Under the pieces are notes generated by a model, which saw only the letters and a list, made by a program, of their open reading frames with translations, was not told where the DNA came from and searched no databases. Below are positions 10,897 to 23,164 of a DNA stretch of 64,000 bases, piece by piece. Every line of letters starts with the position of its first letter. The stretch's first letter is position 1. This stretch comes from Vandiemenella viatica (lineage: Eukaryota > Arthropoda > Insecta > Orthoptera > Morabidae): positions 4,774,001 through 4,838,000 of the forward strand of contig JARYHS010006964.1 in NCBI GenBank assembly GCA_031002005.1, written 5' to 3'. Made by a program: the position numbers and the translations under genes.

Positions 10897-12505
10897 CTAG
10901 ACGACCCGTGCGAAAATTTCGCTAATAAAATGCGATGAATAATGCGGTTGAATGATTGTAATATATTGAAAAGTAGAACCGTATTATTGTAGCAAATATT
11001 TTTTTTTAGTGTTAGGTACGCATCAAAATACTCGAAACATATTACGAAACAGTTAGGGAAATTTAAAACACTCTGTATTTATGATAAACTGTCACTGACC
11101 TTAACAGAATAAAACCAACCTGAACAAAATGCACACAACATATCAATATCTCTGACATATTTGTTGCTGTGTCAATAAAATGTTTACAGCAAAACGACAG
11201 TGTTTCGTAACAGAAGAAGAAAAAAATATCCGAAAAGCTGCTTATTACATAAAAAAGTTTATTGACATCTCTGTGATATCCGTTGCTGCAATCTAGAGAC
11301 TTGACTCTGAACAGTCTCATACGCGCTACAACTTTAAGGACAAAATTTCTTTCTTAATTTATGATTTTACATAGCTGGAGACCTAAATTTTTAAAACGAT
11401 CTGTCATTTATCGATTTCGGCTAGGTATCAAAGAAGATAAATGGCTTGTAATAGAAAAAAAATACATTGTATAAATAATATTGATACTTTTTCCCTTTAA
11501 GAGTCGAATTCCAAATAAAAAAATCCTTTTATAAAATGTGGTGTGACCAAAGCAGCCACCTTGGTCTTTAAAATGATGCCTCATTTATCGATTTCTATTA
11601 GTTATCAAGTGAGGTAAAAAAAAAAAAAAAAAAAAAAAAGTTTTGAGAAATGATATCTTTGCTCCTTAAGGGTTGAATTTGGTCAAAGTTTTTTCTTATA
11701 ATATGATATGACCATAGCGGATGATTTAATATTTAAATCGATACCTCATTTATTGGTTTCGGTTAGGTATCAAGGGAAGTAAATAGCTGGTGACAGAAAA
11801 ATGCGTTGTAAAAATATTAATATTTTTTCACTCTAGGTGTTAGTTAGAATATTTAAAAATTTCTTTCTTAAAATGTGGTAATGGAACCGAAGATATTACC
11901 GACCCCAATCTTTTAAATGATAACTCGTTTATCAATTTTATTTAATTGTCAAGGGAGATAAATGGCTCGAGATACAAAAAACGCATTTTAGAAAAATTGA
12001 CATTTTCGCCCTTTAAGGGTCGAATTACGAAAAATTCCTTTCTTAAAATATAATGTTACCACGGTGAAGACCTTATTCTTTAATATGATACCTAATTTAT
12101 CTATATCGGGTAGATATTAAGGGAGATAAATCGCTCGTGACACAAAAACGCATTGAAAAAATATTGATACTTTTGCCCTTAAAGGGTTGAATTTCGAAAA
12201 ATTTCTGTCTTAATATATGACGTCACTAAAGCGGAGATCTTAATCTTTAAAATGATACTTCATTAAACTATTTCAGATAAGTATCCAGGGAGATAAATGA
12301 CTCGCAACACAGAAAACTGAATTTTAGAAATATTGACATTTTTGCCCTTTAAGGGTTGAATTCCGAAAACTTCATTTCTTAAAATATGATCTGACCAAAG
12401 TGAAGATCGAATGCTTTAAAATGACACCTCACTCATTGATTTCGGTTAAGTATGGAGGAAGATACAGGCTTGTGACAAAAAAATACCTTATAGAAATAAT
12501 ATATA
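10897..12505 (-). mobile_element. satellite-bearing Helitron-like element B
   Basis: CTAG at 10,897-10,900 and a GCGAAA/TTTCGC hairpin form the minus-strand 3' end. The 5' boundary at 12,505 abuts element A. The first ~430 bp (10,897-11,330) are unique sequence also found in element D at 20,200-20,489, so they are part of the ancestral element rather than satellite. The rest is about seven monomers, the first ones more degenerate than in A or C. No transposase coding is present; the 85-residue open frame at 11,063-11,320 shows no Rep or helicase motif. Confidence 0.72.
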
Positions 12506-14859
12506 CTAGACGACCCGTGCGAAAATTTCGCAAATAAAATGCGATGAATAGTGAGGTTGAATATAATGTCACCAAGTTCAGTCATTCCTCTTCATACTCC
12601 TACTTCATTAATCGATTTTGGTTAGAAATCCAGGGAGATAAATGATTCGAAACACAAAAAAAGAATTTTAGAAATATTGACATTTTTGCGCTTTATGGGT
12701 CGAATTACGAAAAATTCCTTTCTTAGAATATAATGTTACCACGGCGGAAACCTTATTCTTTAATATGATACCTCATTTATCTATATCGGCTAGATATCAA
12801 GGGAGATAAATCGCTCGTGACACAAAAATACTTTGTAGAACAATTTATACTTTTTCCCTTCAATAGTTGAATTCCAAACACTTCTTTCTTAAAATATGAT
12901 GTCAGCAAAGCTGAGACATTATTCCTCACAAGCGAACTTGATTTATCGATTTTGGATAGATATCTAGGGAGATAAGTGGCTCGAGACACAAAAAACGCAT
13001 TTTAGAAAAATTGACTTGTTTGCCTTTTATGGGTCGAATTACGAAAAATTCCTTTCTTAAAATATAATGTTACCACGCCGGAGACCTTATTCTTTAATAT
13101 GATACCTCATTTACCTATATCGGCTAGATATCAAGGGAGATAAATCGCTCGTGACACAAAAATCGGTTATAGAAAAATTTATACTTTTTTCCTTTAACGG
13201 TTGAATTCCAAAAACATTCTTTCTTAAAATATGATGTCACAAAGCTGAGACATTTACTCCTCATAATCCTACCTCATTTATCGATTTTGGTTAGATATCC
13301 AGGGAGATAAATGGCTCGAGATACAAAAAACGCATTTTAGAAAAAGTGACATTTTTGCCCTATAAGGGTCGAATTACGAAAAATTCCTTTCTTAAAATAT
13401 TATGTTACCATGGCGGCGACCTTATTCTTTAATATGATACCTCATTTATCTATATCGTTTAGATATTAAGGGAGATAAATCGCTCGTGACACAAAAGTGC
13501 GTTATAGAAAAATTTATACTTTTTCCCTTTAAGGGTTGAATTCCAAACACTTCTTTCTTAAAATATGATGTCAGCAAAGCTGAGACATTATTCCTCACAA
13601 TCGTACTTGATTTATCGATTTTGGATAGATATCAAGGGAGATAAGTCGCTCGAGACACAAAAAACGCATTTTAGAAAAATTGACTTGTTTGCCTTTTATG
13701 GGTCGAATTACGAAAAATTCCTTTCTTAAAATATAATGTTACCACGCCGGAGACCTTATTCTTTAATATGATACCTCATTTATCTATATCGGCTAGATAT
13801 CAAGGGAGATAAATCGCTCGTGACACAAAAATCGGTTATAGAAAAATTTATACTTTTTTCCTTTAACGGTTGAATTCCAAAAACATTCTTTCTTAAAATA
13901 TGATGTCACAAAGCTGAGACATTACTCCTCATAATCCTACCTCATTTATCGATTTTGGTTAGATATCCAGGGAGATAAATGGCTCGAGATACAAAAAACG
14001 CATTTTAGAAAAAGTGACATTTTTGCCCTATAAGGGTCGAATTACGAAAAATTCCTTTCTTAAAATATTATGTTACCATGGCGGCGACCTTATTCTTTAA
14101 TATGATACCTCATTTATCTATATCGTTTAGATATTAAGGGAGATAAATCGCTCGTGACACAAAAATGCGTTATAGAAAAATTTATACTTTTTCCCTTTAA
14201 GGGTTGAATTCCAAACACTTCTTTCTTAAAATATGATGTCAGCAAAGCTGAGACATTATTCCTCACAATCGTACTTGATTTATCGATTTTGGATAGATAT
14301 CAAGGGAGATAAGTGGCTCGAGACACAAAAAACGCATTTTAGAAAAATTGACTTGTTTGCCTTTTATGGGTCGAATTACGAAAAATTCCTTTCTTAAAAT
14401 ATAATGTTACCACGGCGGAGACCTTATTCTTTAATATGATACCTCATTTATCTATATCGGCTAGATATTAAGGGAGATAAATCGCTCGTGACACACAAAC
14501 GCATTGCAAAAATATTGATACTTTTGCCCTTTAATGGTTGAATTCCGAAAACTTTCTGGCTTAATATATGACGTCACTAAAGCGGAGATCTTAATCTTTA
14601 AAACGATACTTCATAAAACGGATTCAGATAGGTATCCAGAGAGATAACTGACTCGTAACACAGAAAACAGCATTTTAGAAAAATTTACATTTTTGCCCTT
14701 TAAGGGTCGAATTCCGAAAACTTTCTTGCTTAAAATACGATTTAACCGAAGTGGAGACCATAAGCTTTAAAATGACACCTCATTCATTGATTTCGGTTAA
14801 GTATGAAGGAAGATATAGGCTTGTGACAAAAAAATACCTTATAGAAATAATATATATGA
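12506..14859 (-). mobile_element. satellite-bearing Helitron-like element A (5'-most of the tandem)
   Basis: The 3' end is CTAG at 12,506 with hairpin. The 5' end at 14,859 reads TCATATATATTATTTC on the minus strand after host A, fitting the A|TC rule. It carries about 14 monomers arranged in a 668-bp higher-order repeat: the landmark TTGACTTGTT occurs at 13,011, 13,680 and 14,348. Adjacent 668-bp units are nearly identical, much more alike than neighbouring 167-bp monomers, so the array expanded recently inside the element. Confidence 0.72.
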
Positions 14860-15085
14860 TGATGATATAAACAAATAATAAAAGTTTCTAAAATCCGTAG
14901 ATATTTTAACAAAATCTGAAAATCCTAAGCCCGAAGCAAAATGAATGGCAATTGGCTGTTGAAATGACGTCACTATAGGAGCCAACTCAAGCAATGGATG
15001 CAAGTGGAAAATGAGCGAAGCGCGCTGCTGTTCAAAACTGCGCATTTTACGGATGCTAAAGCAATTAATTCAGTGAAAATTTTAA
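14860..15085. other. non-coding flank of the P-type pseudogene
   Basis: Short unique stretch between the Helitron 5' end and the tandem duplication. It contains a perfect TGACGTCA palindrome at 14,965-14,972. No reading frame worth reporting. Confidence 0.5.
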
Positions 15086-15618
15086 AGTATTTGATAGTAA
15101 AATTCGCATACCTTCTTGTGTTAGTTTTTCTCCGTGTTTGGAACGGATGATGTGAGGAACTGACTAGATTTCCTCCTATGTGCAGTGGCCACCTTTTGCA
15201 TTTTCGGAAAGAGCTTAAGGCCGCATCGACGACGGGGTCATTAGCGTTTTACATTTTCAGATTTGTGTTCATGTAGTGTAAACGAATAAACAGTTTTGTT
15301 CTTACATAGGTTTTTATCACGTCCAATGGTACTTCTGGATATTTTTCAATAAGTATTTGATAGTAAAATTCGCATACCTTCTTGTGTTAGTTTTTCTCCG
15401 TATTTGGAACGGATGTGAGGAACTGACTAGATTTCCTCCTATGTGCAGCGGCCACCTTTTGCATTTTCGGAAAGAGCTTAAGGGCGCATCGACGACGGGG
15501 TCATTAGCGTTTTACATTTTCAGATTTGTGTTCACGTAGTGTAAACGAATAAACGGTTTTGTTCTTACATAGGTTTTTATCACGTCCACTGGTACTTCTG
15601 GATATTTTTCAGTTATTT
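15086..15618. repeat. 266-bp tandem duplication of the P-type transposase 3' end
   Basis: AGTATTTGATAG begins at 15,086 and again at 15,352; the two copies are almost identical over 266 bp. On the minus strand each copy encodes the same short C-terminal peptide containing VIKTYVRTK and LHY.NTNLKM followed by a stop. The end of the gene has therefore been duplicated in place. Confidence 0.92.
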
Positions 15619-16303
15619 TGACACAAATTGTTTTAACAGTATTCTTTTTTTCTTTTTTTTATTGAAGATTACAACCATTCACAACCATAAACATTAATTC
15701 AAATCGTGACACTTTATTTAACAAGTCATGGGATTGTACAGTAAGGCTTCCTCGAGATAGTGCTTCTATCCATCCTCCAGATTTTGATGTAGGTGCAGGC
15801 AGACATATTAGCGATGTAAGTGTTCCTATGGTAGCATCGAAATTTCTTCCGCGGTGAGCAATGTAACCAGCAAGATAACGAAAGCCTTCGATTGAGCAGT
15901 CGGGCCCTTCTGTAAATGAAGACTGACCGGTATCAGTTTCGAATGAAATATTAACATCTTGAAGGTCATAATCACCTTCGATCAGAGGCAATGGTTCAGA
16001 AATATCAGGTAATATCTGACTATTCTCTAAACAATCTTGATTTAGGTGAACTGTTAAAATGTATTTTACTTTTAAACTCTGTAGTTCGGAGTATAGACCA
16101 AACACAGAACAAATGGTTTTCATAGATTCTTTCTGGAAAGAAAGTAGCTGTTTTGATCTACCAACTTGCATTTTTTCACAGCATTATATATCTGTCTCAA
16201 AATTCAATCTTGAATATCATGGTGAACAACATATCCATATGCTAACGGCTTGTTAGTTCTTAATGTCGAATAAGTAGTTGACAAACTGGAAAAAATTAGC
16301 AAC
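15530..16303 (-). pseudogene. P-element/THAP9-type transposase, C-terminal half
   Basis: The 170-residue frame 16,171-15,659 contains HLNQDCLENSQ and IEGFRYLAGYIAHR. The first matches the LNQDCLEN block and the second the AGY(I/V)A block of P-element and THAP9 transposases. Directly left of the LTR-A junction is VANFFQFVNYLFDIKN, which also fits the family, then a broken stretch. After one in-frame stop at 15,659 the same frame runs into KYPEVPVDVIKTYVRT and ends with a stop, giving the C-terminus. The N-terminal side continues beyond LTR-A at 23,165-23,342. THAP DNA-binding domain not seen. The enzyme family cuts and pastes DNA using a GTP-dependent RNase H-like core; this copy is dead. Confidence 0.82.
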
Positions 16304-16689
16304 TATAGCATAACAGATTACTCAGAGAAGAGATAAAAGAATGTTAATTACTCTGGGGCAAAATCGGTAGCTACGGAGTATTGGGCGAATGAGAGGAAAA
16401 GTTTAGTTCGTATTTTGAGTTGATGATGTAAAGTTACTGAAAGCAAAGGACCGTTGTATTCTTTGGATATTTACAAATAAAGTGAAACGAGAATAAATGT
16501 TAATGAAATATATATTAAAGTTTATTATTATTTGAATAGAAAGTTAAATAAATAAGTGAGAAAGTTAAAGCACCAAACGGGGTAAGAATGGGACATTTGT
16601 CCCTGGCGACCAGAATCAAGACTACAAAAAAGAAATAATACGAAGTCCGAGACCAACAAAAGTAAGAAGAATCATTTTAAAATACAACA
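16304..16689 (+). repeat. element A 5' LTR
   Basis: 386 bp ending AAAATACAACA. It shares with the element B LTRs the block GGGACATTTGTCCCTGGCGA (the palindrome GGGACA.TTGTCCC) and the final GAAGTCCGA...TACAACA. Confidence 0.88.
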
Positions 16690-16710
16690 TGGCGATCGTG
16701 TAGTACTGTA
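16690..16710 (+). other. element A primer binding site
   Basis: TGGCGATCGTGTAGTA follows the LTR directly. The first eleven bases resemble the arginine-tRNA type site (TGGCGACCGTG) that I recall from 412/mdg1-like insect elements. Element B has TGGTGATCATG at the same place. Confidence 0.6.
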
Positions 16711-16838
16711 GTAGATCCGCTGTAACAAATAATATACAAATCATCACAAGAACTCGCGACTAACCAAAACTCATCGATAAGGAAGATCATTCAACTGAAA
16801 CAGGATAACAAGTCTACGGCAGCGCCTCCAGTGGAAAC

Positions 16839-19800
16839 CATAGAGCAAAGAAAAGAGAAGAGTAAGTGACCTTCTCCATACAACGAAGTGACGCTGAGAT
16901 GAGAGAGGTGGGGTGGGCAGGTCGCCATATTGGTTGGGTCAAGAAATACAGGCAATGTATATGGAACTGAAGAATTTCTTCGTTTTTAACCTTCGCAATA
17001 CTAATAATGAAGTCTTATGGGGTCACATTTATAAATACCCTAATTGACACAATATATAAACATTAGAATTTAAGGAAAACAAGCTGCCAAATAATTTTTG
17101 ATAGGAATTTTGTATGCTGAAACAGAACTTTATTTTCCCTACAGTCGCAAAAAAAAAAAATACAAAAAGACCTAAGCGTAATATTGCTATTTAAAATAGA
17201 TTAGATAGCTGTTCAAATAGATTATATCACCACACCTATTTACAAGTAGAAGCAAGTACTATATGAAATTTTTTAAATAGCCTAGATGAATGGTAAGGAC
17301 TTTAGAACAACTGAAACCATCAAAAGAATTCACAGCTTACTCAGAAGATATTGCACTGGTATTCGATAGACCTATTTAAATTCGTCAGCAGCATCAGTGT
17401 AAGGGGAGTCTATCATTACCGTGGGTCCACAATCTGATGATGAATTCTTATATATATATATATTTCGCTTAGTTCTCGAGATATACTGTCTCAAAAGTGA
17501 GGTGGTTAGGTTGAAATGCGGCCTGGACCAAAAGAAAAGAGAACTAAGCGAGATATCAAAAAATTGTGTTCTTTACTTTCAATTAGTTTCGTTAAGTTAC
17601 ATAAGTATTCATCATCAGCTTAAGGCGCCACGGTACTGATAGAACTAATCAGTGTAATTATCTTGCTACCATATATCAAAAGTCGCAAGCTTGTGTCACT
17701 AACAAGGTGCTCAATAAGTTACTAATAACAAATAATTTGTTCCTTATACTATAAAAAGAACATTCTGCAACAGGCTGCATTTCAACCTAATCATAATCAT
17801 ATATATTATTTCTATAAGGTATTTTTTTGTCACAAGCCTGTATCTTCCTTCATACTTAACCGAAATCAATGAATGAGGTGTCATTTTAAAGCATATGGTC
17901 TCCACTTTGGTTACATCATATTTTAAGAAATAAAGTTTTCGGAATTAGACCCTTTAAGGGCAAAAATGTCAATATTTCTAAAATGCTGTTTTCTGTGTTA
18001 TGAATCATTTATCTCCCTTGATACCTATCTGAAATCGTTTAATGAAGTATCATTTTAAAGATTAAGATCTCCGATTTAGTGAAGTCATATACTAAGACGG
18101 AAATTTTTCGTAATTCGACCCTTTAAAGGGCAAAAGTATCAATATTTTTTAAATGCGTTTCTGTGTCACGAGCGATTTATCTCCGTTAACATCTAACAGA
18201 TATAGATAAATTAGGTATCATATTAAAGACTGAAGTCTCCGCCGTGGTAACATTATATTTCAAGAAAGGAATTTTTCGTAATTCGACCCTTAAAGGGTAA
18301 AAATATCAATTTTTCTAAAATGCGTTTTTTTGTATCTCGAGCCATTTTTCTCCCTGGATATCTAACCAAAATCGATAAACGACGTAGGATTATGAGGAAT
18401 ATTGTCTCAGCTTTGGTGACATCATATTTTAAGAAAGAATGTTTTTTGAATTCATCCCTAAAAGGAAAAAGTATAAATTTTTCTATAACACATTTTTGTG
18501 TCACGAGCGATTTATCTCCCTTAATAACTAACAGATATAGATAAATGAGGTATCATATTAAATAATAAGGTCAACGCCGTGGTAACATTATATTTTAAGG
18601 AAGGAATTTTTCGTAATTCGACACTTAAAGGCCAAAAATGTCAATTTGCTAAAATAGGTATTTTGTGTCTCGCGCCACTTATCTCCCTGGATATCAATCC
18701 AAAATCGATAAATCAAGTAAGATTATGAAAAATATTGCCTCAGCCTTATGACATCATATTTTAAGAAAGAACGTTTTTGGAATTCAACCCTTAAAGAGAA
18801 AAGTATAATTTTTTCTATAACGCATTTTTGTGTCACGAGCGATTTATCTCCCTTAATATCTAACAGATATAGATAAATGAGGTATCATTTTACAGAATAA
18901 GGTATCCGCCGTGGTAACATTATATTTTAAGAAAGGAATGTTTCGTAATTCGACCCTTAAAGGGTAAAAATGTCAATTTTTCTAAAATGCGTTCTTTGTA
19001 TCTCGAGCCATGTATCTCCCTGGATATCTAACCAAAATCGATAAATGAAGAAGGATTATAAGGAGTAATGTTTCAGATTTGTGACATCATATTTTAAGAA
19101 AGAATGTTTTTTGAATTCATCCCTAAAAGGGAAAAAGTATAAATTTTTCTATAACACATTTTTGTGTCACGAGCGATTTATCTCCCTTAATAACTAACAG
19201 ATATAGATAAATGAGGTATCATATTAAATAATAAGGTCACCGCCGTGGTAACATTATATTTTAAGGAAGGAATTTTTCGTAATTCGACACTTAAAGGCCA
19301 AAAATGTCAATTTTTCTAAAATAGGTTTTTTTTGTGTCTCGCGCCACTTATCTCCCTGGATATCTATCCAAAATCGATAAATCAAGTAAGATTATGAAAA
19401 ATATTGCCTCAGCCTTATGACATCATATTTTAAGAAAGAACGTTTTTGGAATTCAACCCTGAAAGGGAAAAAGTATAATTTTTTCTATAACGTATTTTGG
19501 TGTCACGAGCGTTTTATCTCCCTTAATATCTAACAGATATAGATAAATGAGGTATCATTTTACAGAATAAGGTATCCGCCGTGGTAAAATTATATTTTAA
19601 GAAAGGAATGTTCGTAATTCGACCCTTAAAGGGCAAAAATGTCAATTTTTCTAAAATGCGTTTTTTGTATCTCGAGCCATGTATCTCCCTGGATATCTAA
19701 CCAAAATCGATAAATGAAGAAGGATTATAAGGAGTAATGTTTCAGATTTGTGACATCATATTTTAAGAAAGAATGTTTTTTGAATTCATCCCATACAGGG

Positions 19801-21153
19801 AAAAAGTATAAATTTTTTTATAACACATTTTTGTGTCACGAGCGATTTATCTCCCTTAATATCTAACAGATATAGATAAATGAGGTATCATATAAAAGAA
19901 TAAGGTCACCGCCGTGGTAACATTATATTTTAAGAAAGGATTTTTTTTGTAATTTGAACCTTAAAGGGTAAAAAAGTCAATTTTCTAAAATGCGTTTTTT
20001 GTATCTGGAGCCATTTATCTCCCTTAACAATTAAACAAAATTGATAAACGAGGTATCATTTTAAAGATTGAGGTTTTCGTAATGTCTTCGGTTCCGTTAC
20101 CACATTTTAAGAAAGAAATTATTCAAAATTCTGACCTTAGAGGGCAAAAGTATTAGTATTTTTACAACGCATTTTTCTGTCACCAGGTATTTATTTTCCT
20201 CGCACAGCAACAAATATTTCAGAGATATTGATACGTTGTGTGCATTTTGTTCAGGTTTAATTTATTCTGCTACGGTTAGTGACAGTTTGTCATAAATACA
20301 GAGTGTTTTAAATTTTCCTAATTGTTTCGTAATATATTGCAAGTATTTTGATGTGTACCTATTACACACACACACACACAAAATCAAAAATTGCTACAAA
20401 AATAAAGTTCTACTTTTCATTATATTACAAGCATTCAACCTCACTAATCATCGCATTTTATTCGCGAAATTTTCGCACGGGTCGTCTAGTTTGAATTAAT
20501 GTTGCAGCAAAAAAGTCAAACGACGCAAATACAACTAACACTTGAAACGTATTGCGAATTACATTACGATTCCTAGATCGCATATTACAAATGATCGCAA
20601 TTAACTTCATCATACACTTTCAATATAAATTAGGTACAACTGGACTAAAGCGCGTAGAATAACGTATTCGCTTCATTGCGATGTAAACTTGATCTACACG
20701 TGAAAAATAGTAAGATAAAATGGTTCTCTGCATGAACAAATATTTGATAACACCGTCGTCCTATTGAGAGCAGTGAATAAACTTTTTTAACAGGCACTGT
20801 AAATCTGATGACATCTATAATGTCTTGCAGACACCGCTTTACAAACACTTCAAAAACAATAATTACTTACCTATGGAATGTTATTGCAGGTTGTTTTTTA
20901 CTTGTTCTTACCTATGGAATGTTATTGCAGGTTGTCTTGTTCTGTTTGTGCAACCATAGGCAACACAATTTGGCATTATAAAATACCTTGAAATATCTGA
21001 ACATGAAATGTTCACAGCAGGAAGGTAATGAAAACAGACCAATGTTTTGAACTGACGAAGATGGCGGCTGCACATGCACAGTCGGCTCCGGAGTTTACAG
21101 GCTGCTTCGTAGTTTAAGCGACACCTTGTCTCCTCTCTTTTTCTACCACCATG
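16839..21153 (+). mobile_element. P-like non-autonomous transposon, copy 1 (with nested Helitron D)
   Basis: Bounded by a perfect 8-bp duplication GTGGAAAC at 16,831-16,838 and 21,154-21,161. The ends are degenerate inverted repeats: left CATAGAGCAAAGAAAAGAGA and right, reversed, CATGGTGGTAGAAAAAGAG. The interior matches copies 2 and 4 (for example ATATACTGTCTCAAAAGTGA at 17,481 and TTGTGCAACCATAGGCAA near 20,947). Without the 2.7-kb Helitron it is about 1.6 kb. An 8-bp duplication, CATG start and GT-initial target fit the P superfamily. It has no transposase of its own. Confidence 0.85.
17797..20489 (+). mobile_element. satellite-bearing Helitron-like element D
   Basis: Starts TCATATATATTATTTC after host A (17,796) and ends with hairpin GCGAAA-T-TTTCGC, ACGGGTCGT, CTAG (20,486-20,489), then host T (20,490). 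The interrupted P-like sequence continues across this A|T site, which makes the boundaries firm. Content: about 2.4 kb of ~167-bp monomers, then about 270 bp of unique 3' sequence shared with element B, including a (CA)n run near 20,366. A 665-669 bp higher-order period is visible (TTGAATTCATCCC at about 18,448, 19,113 and 19,782). No coding capacity. Confidence 0.8.
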
Positions 21154-21713
21154 GTGGAAACTCCGTTACTACTCGGCAATCACCGTCGCAGACTGCAAAC
21201 AGCTGTTCACAGATGTATTATCTTTGCCTGCTGTGGAGGCCGGCTTGCTCGGGAACCTGCGTCAACAAACAACGCATGCCACTGTTGTTTATAGAGATAA
21301 GTGACTTTTCTGTAGTGCACCAAAGTATTTCAGTTTGTCATACATTGCTAAACTTTGATTTTATGAGAATTTATTGTTCATAATTCGTAAGAATTTAATT
21401 ATTTTCTTGACCTAACTTATCCTTCATATTGTAAACTAATAGACGTTGAATTTCCACTAAACCGAATATAATTACAGATGCTTTCATGCGAGCTATCCGT
21501 ACTCAATTTATAAGAGATCCATCATAATGAATAATTTTATATGAACTAGAAAGTTGTCGATTTTGATTTAATGTTGATTCTGAATTTAAGGTGAATATCC
21601 CACCTGTAGGTAAAGGACTTATTAGTAGGTTAGTTTACTACTTTTTTCAACTTCCTTTCCCTACTTCAGATTTCAGATATCTCTCCAACTTCTTTTTAAA
21701 TTTTTATCGTGCA

Positions 21714-22407
21714 GGAACCTAACGTTCCTGAGAAGTAAGGCCATCGAACCCTTCTAACAGTAGACATACAAACAATAACGATGTGTCAGAGGATTTCCAT
21801 GGTTTCCCTGAAAATGCATCATCAATTCCTTATATTGAAACACCGATACCAAGTTCTAATAACAGACCAGAATCTTTAACGAACACTTCGCTAGCTTCAG
21901 ATAATACTTAAGATTTGAAACAATATATGTTCAGTATCATTTCACAAATGTCTGAACAATTCCAACATTCACTAGCTGTAAAAGAAAATGAGTTATCTGA
22001 ACAAAATAGACGAATACAATCAGACTTAAAATGGTATGTCTGAACAGCTTGAGACCTTACAAAATCAGCTCAGTTTGCAGTTTCAGAATGTTAGTACTCA
22101 AATAGACAACATTAGAAAGGAATTAGAATCTGGCAAAAGGATTTGTGAAAAAAATACATATGCCTTAACAAACCAAATTGACATTATAAAAGCACACAAT
22201 GACACCACTGACCTAGCCATCAAGGACTTAACATTAAAGATGAAAAGTTCAGATGAAAAAATCTGTACAGTTGAACAGGGTTACAAAAAAATGGGAGATC
22301 AGGTGGAGAAAATAGTCACAGACCTCCACTCATTAAGTACACAACATCATGGAACTTGGCTTTGTACTCTTATGAGTCAGGAGTTTGACATATTTCGTGT
22401 TTTTTGA
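21714..22407 (+). pseudogene. element A gag, N-terminal part
   Basis: A 123-residue frame at 22,036-22,407 starts MSEQLETLQNQLSLQFQNVS and is a heptad-type coiled coil throughout, strongly similar to the element B product at 33,680. A preceding frame from about 21,714 has homologous text with a stop at about 21,909. At the end of the frame similarity to B ceases after HSLSTQHHGTW because the rest of gag and all of pol are deleted. Such coiled coils at the N-terminus of insect gypsy Gag probably drive self-assembly. Not functional. Confidence 0.75.
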
Positions 22408-22753
22408 ACATTGTTGAGTTGTTTTTGTTAATAAGAAGGTTGGTTGCACCATGTTTTGTTTTCATAAGCTGTGATGTAGCTGATAAGATAATTGATACAA
22501 AAATGTTATTTTTACAGACATTTCGTTGACATGGAGTGGTGTTAGTGTGACAAGAGTAGACTGGTGGAGGCACTGCACTACCTCCCGTGACAGGAAAGAA
22601 GAGTGGTGTTCTATTGGTTTAATGTCATTGTTGTTATTTGTAAAACTTTTATATGTATTGTAATTATTAACAAGGCGAAGAAATACAAATATCCTCAGTA
22701 AAAAGTTTACCATAGTATTTTTTTAACAAATATATGGTAAACTTGGGGAGGGC
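22408..22753 (+). other. element A 3' UTR and polypurine tract
   Basis: Homologous to element B 44,190-44,465 (TGTTGAATTG..TTTCTGTTAATA and TTTTCGTTGACATG). It ends CTTGGGGAGGGC directly before the 3' LTR, a clear polypurine tract. Confidence 0.75.
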
Positions 22754-23164
22754 TGTAGCATAATAGATTACTCAGGGAAAAGACAAAAGAATGATAATTA
22801 TTCTGGGGGAAAATCGGTAGCTACGGAGACCAGATGGTAACAAGATAGCAATAAGATCGGGCGAGCGAGAGGAAAAGTTTAGTTCGCGTTTTGAGTTGAT
22901 GATGTAATGTTACTGAAAGCTTAGGGCAGTTGTATTCTTCGGATATTTACTAATGATGTGAAACGAGAATAAATGTTATTAAATATATATTAAAATTCAT
23001 TATTATTTGAATAGAAAGTTAAACGAATAAGTGTGAAAGTTAAAGCACCGAACGAGGTAAGAACGGGACATTTGTCCCTGCCGACCTTAATCAGGACTAC
23101 AAAAAAGAAATAATACGAAGTCCGAGACCAACAAAAGTAAGAAGAATCATTTTAAAATACAACA
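22754..23164 (+). repeat. element A 3' LTR
   Basis: 411 bp from TGTAGCATAATAG to AAAATACAACA. It has an insertion relative to the 5' LTR around 22,830 (CCAGATGGTAACAAGATAGC) that element B also shares in part, so the 5' LTR has a deletion. Confidence 0.88.

Larger units (their letters stand above)
16304..23164 (+). mobile_element. LTR retrotransposon A (pol-deleted), inserted in P-type gene
   Basis: LTRs at 16,304-16,689 and 22,754-23,164 match each other and the LTRs of element B. The 5' LTR starts TATAGCATAAC (canonical TG mutated to TA) and the 3' LTR starts TGTAGCATAA. The left flank ends CAAC; the right flank begins CATGG, consistent with a 4-bp duplication that has lost 3 bp in an ACA/CAA repeat. 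Gag N-terminus is present, then the sequence jumps straight to the 3' UTR: all of protease, RT, RNase H and integrase is missing compared with B. A P-like transposon (16,839-21,153) is inserted in its 5' leader. Confidence 0.88.

Noticed and set aside
11063..11320. 85-codon frame on the minus strand inside Helitron B
   Set aside because: The homologous unique region of Helitron D at 20,200-20,489 does not keep the frame, so coding is not supported.
3741..14859. CRISPR-like array
   Set aside because: The repeats are contiguous ~167-bp monomers without short unique spacers, in an evident eukaryotic transposon context.
3741..20489. Autonomous Helitron with Rep/helicase
   Set aside because: No HUH (H.H) or helicase motifs in any frame within the four copies; only satellite and short unique 3' regions.
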